NCBI GenBank assembly: GCA_021781655.1
Contig: JAJXWJ010000038.1
Span: forward strand, 1 to 32,194
Direction of reading: 5' to 3'
DNA from: Bacillota bacterium
GTDB taxonomy: Bacteria > Bacillota > Clostridia > Clostridiales > Clostridiaceae
Length of the DNA: 32,194 nucleotides
The notes below the pieces were generated by a model, which was not told the DNA's origin, did no database searches, and worked only from the letters and a program-made list of their open reading frames with translations. The translations under genes and the position numbers were made by a program. Below are positions 26,570-32,194 of the stretch, piece by piece (within the stretch, counting starts at the first letter, position 1; every line of letters begins with the position of its first letter).

Positions 26570-27631
26570 TTTATCCCCTCCATAAATTAATATATTAATT
26601 CTTATAAGTGTCTTGATATTATATATATAATTTGATTTTGATTTTAATAGAATTTCTATTAATGCATCAAGTTTTATATTATTTAATATGTTATCAGTTA
26701 CTTCTTTTTCAAAATCCATATAATAATTGTCATTTACTTTATATTTCATCTTAATAGCTTTATAATTTTCAATTTGTGAGAAAATTATAATTGCAGCTTT
26801 CCTAATATATAATGTTTCAAAATAATCCTTATCCCTGTTCTTAATAATTACCTCAACATCAAAATCTATAAAATCAGCAGAATTTTTTAAATCACAAAAT
26901 AATGTACTTCTAGGATTATCACTATTACTAATTAAGTTATTCGTATTAAAAAGTTGCTTTATTGAATAGTTATTATTTATAAAAAATGCTTCATATGACT
27001 TTGAAAATGCAAATGGAATAAAATCAAATTCCTTCTCATCATCAAATTTATATGTTTTGAAATCCCAATTGTATGAAATTGATTTACTCTTTCTAGGAAT
27101 GTCTTCAATATAATAATTTTGTATTCTACAAATGTTATCCGGTTCTACCAATAAACTATTGGCATTTGCAAAATTGGAATACAAACTTTTTCCTGTCCTA
27201 TAGGTTTCTTTTATCAATACTAATCTATTTTCTTTAATTCTTTGTAATATGATTTCTTTATTTTCACCAGAAAATTTAAGATCTCCAAGAACCTTTTTTA
27301 TAATAGCAATATTAGCTTTTAATTTATCATTAACCAATTTTATTTGTTCATCAGTAAATTCACTATTTACTAATATTTGCTCTATTATCCTATGATGCAT
27401 AGCACCTTCAAAATAATATTCAACAAATAGCAAATATCGTTCCTCTGTAATAGATTCACTATTATATGATATTACATCATCATCAATATTATATAAGTTG
27501 GATTCAACTTCGTATCCCATAGCCACAAGATAATCAAAATATTTTATAAGACCTACTATGCTTGCACTATATCTCCAATCAGATGTTTCCATCGTAGTAT
27601 TGAATTTCCCATTTTCTATTTTGTTTTTCAT
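26291..27631 (-). CDS. cas8b: Cascade large subunit Cas8b (Cst1 family)
   Basis: A 446-residue protein that recognises the PAM and anchors target DNA. The N-terminus SDWRYSASIVGLIKYFDYL is characteristic of the Cst1/Cas8b1 group, which pairs with Cst2-type Cas7 as found here. Sequence in this family is poorly conserved, so the assignment rests on this opening plus gene order between cas6 and cas7. It overlaps the cas6 stop by ATGA and is preceded by AAGGAG. The last 92 codons begin with an in-frame ATG that has its own very strong ribosome site, predicting a separate Cas11b (see the internal feature). Confidence 0.92.
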   Translation of the reverse strand: MKNKIENGKFNTTMETSDWRYSASIVGLIKYFDYLVAMGYEVESNLYNIDDDVISYNSESITEERYLLFVEYYFEGAMHHRIIEQILVNSEFTDEQIKLVNDKLKANIAIIKKVLGDLKFSGENKEIILQRIKENRLVLIKETYRTGKSLYSNFANANSLLVEPDNICRIQNYYIEDIPRKSKSISYNWDFKTYKFDDEKEFDFIPFAFSKSYEAFFINNNYSIKQLFNTNNLISNSDNPRSTLFCDLKNSADFIDFDVEVIIKNRDKDYFETLYIRKAAIIIFSQIENYKAIKMKYKVNDNYYMDFEKEVTDNILNNIKLDALIEILLKSKSNYIYNIKTLIRINILIYGGDKMDKQMKSAYKSAKKVMAEIPENKVDSYKQKLISAITFKDYERFCEILLQLSSYSGVVFDFAYDLFENFEGNKNIAYTFINALNKDNGGEKNE

Positions 27632-28365
27632 ATGGTCTCCTTCCTGATTATTTCAATCAATCCAAAACCACTTGATTTACGACTTGCCACTCCACTTGTA
27701 TATAAATAATTTAGCAATGCTATATTACCCGTGAGCCTAAACATACCTAATGTCACCTCTATGAATTGTGAATGGTGTCTAACAACAGTTTTTTTACATT
27801 CTATTGGTATCATAGAAAAACCCTCTAAAATCGAAGTTGGTAGCGTATTAGAATTAGCTATTTGCGCTTCTAATACTTTATTAAACGCTTCATTAAAGCC
27901 TTCTTTTTCATAAGAATAATATATATCCTTGTTACTTTCTTTTATATGTTCTCTTACACACAAAGGAGATTTAAATATAACATCAATTGAACTTGTCGTA
28001 ATTGCAAATTCTTTTTCAATTAAAATATTTTTTACAATCATTGAATTTTCATATGCCAAAGGGTAACCTTTGTTTTTTTGCATCAGTAAAGCATTAAAAA
28101 ATACTATACCTGTTCCCATATCTCCTGTACTAAAAGTAATATCAATTTTTCTATTCTGAACTAATATCATCTTTTTTGTAAATGTACTACTTGGTATACC
28201 TACTGCAAATGTAAACGGTTTGTCTTTCCCTATTTCATAATAATTACTATAATGTTTACTATTCTCATATACAGTTAAACAATGTTTAAACAAACTAATT
28301 ATGGATGGTCTATAATCTAATGGTAACTGTGCATTTTTTAACTCCAAATCTATTTTTAATCTCAC
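27628..28365 (-). CDS. cas6: crRNA-processing endoribonuclease Cas6
   Basis: A 245-residue RAMP protein that cuts the array transcript within each repeat, leaving the ATGTAAAT 5' handle. The double ferredoxin fold opens with MRLKIDLELKNAQLPLDYRP, and the C-terminal glycine-rich motif SGVASRKSSGFGLIEI is diagnostic. Candidate catalytic histidines include the HH in VVRHHSQF. The start is GTG at 28365, preceded by GAAAGGAGAAAAAA. It is the first gene of the cas operon, and its stop overlaps the cas8b start. Confidence 0.95.
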   Translation of the reverse strand: MRLKIDLELKNAQLPLDYRPSIISLFKHCLTVYENSKHYSNYYEIGKDKPFTFAVGIPSSTFTKKMILVQNRKIDITFSTGDMGTGIVFFNALLMQKNKGYPLAYENSMIVKNILIEKEFAITTSSIDVIFKSPLCVREHIKESNKDIYYSYEKEGFNEAFNKVLEAQIANSNTLPTSILEGFSMIPIECKKTVVRHHSQFIEVTLGMFRLTGNIALLNYLYTSGVASRKSSGFGLIEIIRKETI

Positions 28366-28852
28366 TTTTTTCTCCTTTCAAAATAAAAATTTCATTTTGG
28401 TAAACTTCTTATTTCTACTACAAGTGCAAAAATAAGTTGTTACCCTATAATTATCATGTATAAAAAGCATTTAATCATTTATAATATTCTACATAATCCC
28501 AAATATTCCTTCTTATTTCAACAAATTATTTTAAAAACAAGAAACAAAAATTTTCTTTTCAATTAAAGCTCTTCCTACCTAAAATTTCCCACAACCACCT
28601 ATGTATCAACTCTTCCATTAAATTCATTAATGCTCTGATAAAATGCTATGTCAAGCTTTACTCTTGAGTTACCTTTATATAATGTGATCACTATATCCGA
28701 ATATTTGAAATTATCGTTTTATCCTCTTGAGCTTGGTGAATTTGAATCAAACCTAGTTATTTAATAGCATTATCAGATATGATAAAATAGAGTTAAATAC
28801 ATCTATAATAAACTACGAGTTTCTGAGTATTCCCGTGATATTGGAGGAAAGT
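28366..28852. other. Intergenic region between cas operon and AraC gene
   Basis: No credible gene is seen. The left part must hold the cas operon promoter, but no good -35/-10 pair stands out. Near the AraC gene, TTATCA-N4-TGATAA (28770-28785) is a dyad that could be an operator, and TTGAAT (28742-28747) lies 17 bp before TAGCAT (28765-28770), a weak promoter match. I found no CRISPR-repeat-like sequence here. Confidence 0.5.
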
Positions 28853-29683
28853 ATGGTAACAGATATATTATGTCAAATACATTACTGTAAAAGGCAAAAA
28901 TTAAAGGATCCTGGAAAAGTTACATACGGAGTTACAAGGACATTGCAACATCATGAAATAATCTTTGTTTGCGAGGGTAATGGCCATATTGTGATTGGAG
29001 GAAACAGATATCCGATGAAAAAGGGAATGCTGTTCTATATTCCTCCAGGTGTACAACAAACAATCGAACCACGCGATAAAAATCCCGAACATTATATGAC
29101 GGTGCATTTTAGTAGCTCGCGTATGGTACTGGATTCTGATAGAAAATGGAAGCACCTGGAGAACATCCAAACCTTACACCAACCGTCGGCCCAGAAAATA
29201 ACGGACTATACCCCTTTAGAAGAGCTGTTTGAAAAACTGTTGGATACTTGGAATGACAAGGGGCAAAGTTATGAGTTTGTTGCCGGAACATTACTTCGAC
29301 AATTGCTTATTTGGGTTTCTCAAAACAATAAAAAGCAAATTAAAAATCATGCCATATCTTTAAAGATTGACCAAATAATAGAATATATGCTCCAGAATAT
29401 CAATAGGAAGGTCACTTTAGAGGAATTATCCGGGATAGCAAGATTGTCCACATTCTATTTATCTAGAACATTCAAAGAATCAACTTGCTATCCGATCATT
29501 ACGTACTTTAATAAAATGAAAATTGAAAAGGCCAAAGAGCTGCTTATTGAGGACAATAAAAAAGTGAAAGAAGTGGCATATGAGCTGGGATACACCAATG
29601 AGTTCTATTTCAGTAGGATATTTAAAAGATTAGAAGGCTTAAGCCCAAAAGAATTTTATAGCAAGAATGTGTATGAGTTTTAG
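28853..29683 (+). CDS. AraC family transcriptional regulator
   Basis: A 276-residue regulator. The N-terminal cupin-like sensor domain contains HEIIFVCEGNGHIVIGG and MLFYIPPGVQQTIEP. The C-terminal pair of helix-turn-helix motifs runs from VTLEELSGIARLSTFYLSRTF to VKEVAYELGYTNEFYFSRIF and ends with GLSPKEFY, the AraC signature. The ligand is unknown. I start at ATG 28853, shortly after TTGGAGGAAAG; a GTG at 28835 precedes that ribosome site. It is followed 82 bp later by an MFS exporter on the same strand, which it may control. Confidence 0.92.
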   Translation: MVTDILCQIHYCKRQKLKDPGKVTYGVTRTLQHHEIIFVCEGNGHIVIGGNRYPMKKGMLFYIPPGVQQTIEPRDKNPEHYMTVHFSSSRMVLDSDRKWKHLENIQTLHQPSAQKITDYTPLEELFEKLLDTWNDKGQSYEFVAGTLLRQLLIWVSQNNKKQIKNHAISLKIDQIIEYMLQNINRKVTLEELSGIARLSTFYLSRTFKESTCYPIITYFNKMKIEKAKELLIEDNKKVKEVAYELGYTNEFYFSRIFKRLEGLSPKEFYSKNVYEF

Positions 29684-29714
29684 AATTGTGTATGGTTTTC
29701 AACAGTTATTCCTT

Positions 29715-29753
29715 CTAAAATAAAGAAGTAAATGAAGGTCAATTTTATTTTAG
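29715..29753. repeat. 10-bp inverted repeat before the MFS gene
   Basis: CTAAAATAAA (29715-29724) and TTTATTTTAG (29744-29753) are perfectly complementary, ending just before the GGGGAGGA ribosome site of the MFS gene. It could be an operator or an attenuator-like leader structure. Confidence 0.45.
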
Positions 29754-29765
29754 GGGAGGAAATTT

Positions 29766-30983
29766 ATGCTTGTTTGGAAAAGAAATCTGTATGTGTGCTG
29801 GATCGGAGTTTTCATCGCAGCAATCGGAATGAGCGAAGTAGCACCTATTCTGCCGCTTTATATCCGTCATCTTGGTATTCAAAATACATCGCTGGTGTCG
29901 CAGTTATCAGGAATCATTTTCGGAATTACTTACCTAATTACGGCAGTATTCTCACCAATATGGGGGCATGCCGCCAATATAGTTGGTCGAAAACCTATAA
30001 TCCTTCGGGCGGCTATTGGACTTAGCATCATCTATTTACTTATGGGCTTCGTTCCTAATGTATATTTTCTGATTGCACTCAGCGTGCTACAAGGGGCTTT
30101 CACAGGATATAGCACAGCCTGCAATACGCTGATTGCAACACAAACAGACAGGAAACATGTGGGTTATGCCTTAGGGACACTTTCAACGGCAGGTGTTGCC
30201 GGTTCTTTATTGGGACCTACGCTCAGTGGATTGATAGAAGCTACTCTGGGTTTGCAGACCGTATTTTTCATTATAAGCGGACTCCTTTTGATTGCTTTTT
30301 TTATCACTCTACGATTTGTACAGGAATCCTTTGTCCGGGATGATAAAAAATCACAAGGGTTGCGGGAAATATGGAATGAAGTTCCGCAAAAAGAACTGAC
30401 AGTCGTAATATTGATAACCTTTTTTGTCATGGGCATAGGGCTATATTCCATTGAGCCGATTATGACTGAGTACGTATCTATGCTAAGCCCAAACACCAGT
30501 CATATTGCACTTATTTCAGGGTTGGTTTTCTCGGCTACAGGCCTTTCAAATATTATCTCCGCCCCAAGGCTGGGAAAACTTTCTGATAAAATCGGTGTGC
30601 ATAAGATAATTATTATTTCATTGATAGTAGCCGGTGTCCTTTACATTCCTCAGGCTTTTGTTCAAAATCCTTGGCAACTACTGGTACTTCGCTTCTTATT
30701 GGGATTTGCAATGGGAGGGCTAATACCGTCCGTAAGTATCATGATTAAAAAGATTACGCCGGATTTTCTCACAGGTCGGATTTTCGGACTGAACATGTCG
30801 GTTGGATATCTGGGAGTTGCCGCAGGTTCCACTTTAGGTGGACAAATCGCCGGAAGATTCAGTTTTCAGTATGTTTTTTATATCACCAGCTCATTGATGT
30901 TCATCAATGCTGTATGGGTCTATTTCAGAGTGTATAAGAAATGGGACAAAGTCCTTTTGAGTGAATCCTTAGGAAAGGAATGA
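29766..30983 (+). CDS. Major facilitator superfamily efflux transporter (MdtG-like)
   Basis: A 405-residue membrane protein with about 12 helices. The opening VCWIGVFIAAIGMSEVAPIL, the A-loop-like GHAANIVGRKPII between helices 2 and 3, and the helix 5 motif GVAGSLLGPTLSGL (motif C, typical of drug/proton antiporters) point to an exporter; the second-half loop GKLSDKIGVHKII mirrors the first. The substrate cannot be read from sequence. The ATG follows GGGGAGGAAATTT. It forms a cassette with the AraC gene upstream and a metallo-hydrolase downstream. It is visibly richer in G and C than the cas genes. Confidence 0.9.
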   Translation: MLVWKRNLYVCWIGVFIAAIGMSEVAPILPLYIRHLGIQNTSLVSQLSGIIFGITYLITAVFSPIWGHAANIVGRKPIILRAAIGLSIIYLLMGFVPNVYFLIALSVLQGAFTGYSTACNTLIATQTDRKHVGYALGTLSTAGVAGSLLGPTLSGLIEATLGLQTVFFIISGLLLIAFFITLRFVQESFVRDDKKSQGLREIWNEVPQKELTVVILITFFVMGIGLYSIEPIMTEYVSMLSPNTSHIALISGLVFSATGLSNIISAPRLGKLSDKIGVHKIIIISLIVAGVLYIPQAFVQNPWQLLVLRFLLGFAMGGLIPSVSIMIKKITPDFLTGRIFGLNMSVGYLGVAAGSTLGGQIAGRFSFQYVFYITSSLMFINAVWVYFRVYKKWDKVLLSESLGKE

Positions 30984-31041
30984 ACTGTAATTTACAAAAA
31001 ATCAATACGAACGAGGTTTTATAAAAGGAAGGAGATTTCAC

Positions 31042-31686
31042 ATGAAAATTAAATGGTTTGGGCATTCGTGCTTCAGGCTCACCGCTGAAAATGGAACAAA
31101 AATCATTATTGACCCGTATCACAATATGCTTGGCTATAAACTGCCGGAGATTGACGCGCACATAGTCACAACCAGTCACGATCACGGCGACCATAACAAT
31201 GTCGGCGCGGTTAAGGGGGACTTTGTGCATATCAAGGACTCAGGAAAGTTTTCGCAGGAAGGAATCGAAATTAAAGGCATACAAACCTTTCATGACAAGG
31301 TTTCTGGGAAAAAAAGAGGCAAAAATATCGTCTATAGTTTCAGGATAGACGGATTAAATGTCTGCCATTGCGGCGATCTAGGACATCCCTTGAGCCTTGA
31401 ACAAATCAATGAAATTGGAAAAGTGGACATACTGATCCTTCCTATAGGTGGAAGAGCCGTACTGGATGCCATCGGTGCAACGGAAGTCATGAAGCAGCTC
31501 AATCCGGCAGTGGTGATACCGATGCACTACAGGACGAAAGCATTGGGAATTCTCGGATTCATATTTGGAAAGGTCGATACCTTTATAGCCGTTTCAAAAA
31601 AAGATGCAAAAAATTATAAGGAGCTTGATGTTAATTTATCAAATATCAAAGGTCTCCCAGGAATTGCAGTTCTACAATATAATTGA
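31042..31686 (+). CDS. UlaG-like (UPF0173) metal-dependent hydrolase, MBL fold
   Basis: A 214-residue cytoplasmic metallo-beta-lactamase-fold protein. MKIKWFGHSCFRL is the family's standard start, SHDHGDHNN is the zinc motif (His-x-His-x-Asp-His), and CHCGDLGHPL plus VVIPMHYRTK carry the remaining ligands. UlaG is an ascorbate-6-phosphate lactonase; the wider family has unknown substrates, and no ascorbate genes lie nearby. The ATG follows AAGGAAGGAGATTTCAC, 58 bp after the MFS gene. A hairpin at 31697-31727 ends the cassette. Confidence 0.92.
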   Translation: MKIKWFGHSCFRLTAENGTKIIIDPYHNMLGYKLPEIDAHIVTTSHDHGDHNNVGAVKGDFVHIKDSGKFSQEGIEIKGIQTFHDKVSGKKRGKNIVYSFRIDGLNVCHCGDLGHPLSLEQINEIGKVDILILPIGGRAVLDAIGATEVMKQLNPAVVIPMHYRTKALGILGFIFGKVDTFIAVSKKDAKNYKELDVNLSNIKGLPGIAVLQYN

Positions 31687-31696
31687 GTGCAATTTA

Positions 31697-31727
31697 CAGT
31701 ACCCGGACTGAAGGCGTCAGGGTACTG
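31697..31727 (+). terminator. Hairpin terminating the AraC-MFS-hydrolase cassette
   Basis: CAGTACCC (31697-31704) and GGGTACTG (31720-31727) pair perfectly, and inner GAC/GTC bases extend the stem. The following T-run is poor (CAATCCTCTTTAAT), so termination strength is uncertain. It is 10 bp after the hydrolase stop. Confidence 0.6.
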
Positions 31728-31772
31728 CAATCCTCTTTAATACTAGATTAAAATAGAGCAGTATATAAATAA

Positions 31773-32003
31773 CTATTGCTCCTTTTGAATTATGAACCCA
31801 TCATTTAATTCATCCTTCAATAATTCATAAATAAAACTTGGGCTTTCTTTATATAGCCCAGTTTCCACATCTAATATTTTTTCAAATATTTTAGAATTAT
31901 ATACAATTTCCATGGCTTGTTCTATGCTATATTCTTCATCTTCACACAAAAATTTTATTAATTCTTGGATAATAGCTTCAATTAGTTCTTTTCTAATATC
32001 CAT
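31773..32003 (-). CDS. Small helical protein of unknown function
   Basis: A 76-residue acidic, all-helical protein beginning MDIRKELIEAIIQELIKFLC and containing ETGLYKESPSFIYELLKDEL. I do not assign a family with confidence. Similar small clostridial proteins with a helical body and an ETGLY..SP.Y.YELLK-like end are often found beside DUF3791/DUF3990 genes in toxin-antitoxin-like clusters; no such neighbour is visible here, though the window ends soon. The ATG at 32003 follows AAGGAGGTTAAT; a longer frame to 32051 lacks a ribosome site. Confidence 0.65.
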   Translation of the reverse strand: MDIRKELIEAIIQELIKFLCEDEEYSIEQAMEIVYNSKIFEKILDVETGLYKESPSFIYELLKDELNDGFIIQKEQ

Positions 32004-32051
32004 ATTAACCTCCTTGCATTTTTTAACACTACTCTTAATATTTAGTTTCAA

Positions 32052-32194
32052 ACTAATTTAAGATAAGTTGTTAAACGTCAAATTACGCCTAATTGAAACA
32101 TCATTTTATTTCTAATCTTATTGAATGACTTACGTCAGATTACTACTATAGAAGCACTTTCTAGCTATAAAAAATGCTTTTTGCCACTACTTTT
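32052..32194. other. Right-end intergenic stretch
   Basis: No gene visible. AGCA (32153-32156) and TGCT (32175-32178), with partly paired bases between and a following TTTTT, could form a weak terminator-like hairpin reading rightward. Confidence 0.35.

Noticed and set aside
28366-28852. CreTA-type CRISPR-guarding toxin-antitoxin RNA near cas genes
   Set aside because: No repeat-like sequence or small ORF with a ribosome site was found, and the gaps between cas genes are too short.

Overview
The window is AT-rich DNA with strong AGGAGG-type ribosome sites and gene content typical of an anaerobic, spore-forming low-GC Firmicute, most likely Clostridium sensu stricto or a close relative. Supporting genes are pyruvate:ferredoxin oxidoreductase, an Mntp/YtaF-family protein, DUF134 and NifX-like proteins, a DUF4309 lipoprotein, a secreted GH25 lysozyme and a type I-B CRISPR-Cas locus. 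I see no rRNA, tRNA, transposase or phage structural gene.

Layout. Positions 1-4361 (minus strand) hold the 5' part of nifJ, a beta-CASP metallo-hydrolase and murG. Positions 4557-9120 hold single metabolic and stress genes on both strands: a HAD phosphatase/mutase, an unknown PRTase-like protein, msrA, an aldose-1-epimerase relative, an Mntp/YtaF-family membrane protein with a folded leader, and a Cys/His-rich small protein. Positions 9153-12136 (minus) form a metal/sulfur block: DUF134, a NifX-like protein, DUF1634 plus TauE/SafE, a rhodanese, and an ArsR regulator carrying the two cysteines of persulfide sensors. Positions 12199-17147 hold a ROK regulator, a 974-residue GH25 lysozyme with seven Ig-like repeats, and a lipoprotein. 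A broken ECF sigma factor remnant (17485-17883) borders the distal end of the CRISPR array.

Positions 17943-28365 are a complete type I-B locus on the minus strand in the order cas6, cas8b/cst1, cas7/cst2, cas5, cas3, cas4, cas1, cas2, leader, then a 33-repeat array read leftward. The array polarity is fixed by the ATGTAAAT crRNA handle, a decayed repeat at the far end and a consensus-like promoter in the leader. cas8b contains an in-frame ATG with an excellent ribosome site that would yield a separate 92-residue Cas11b small subunit. Cas5 carries an unusual charged coiled-coil insert.

Positions 28853-31686 (plus) hold an AraC regulator, an MFS exporter and a UlaG-like hydrolase. The last two look richer in G+C than their surroundings, which suggests acquisition. 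A small unknown protein (31773-32003) ends the window.

The most notable non-coding signals are a leader that can sequester the ribosome site of the Mntp/YtaF gene with a possible pseudoknot, two near-identical 35-bp repeats upstream of nifJ, a 23-bp perfect hairpin at 5361-5415, and a 14-bp sequence shared by the ArsR and rhodanese upstream regions.
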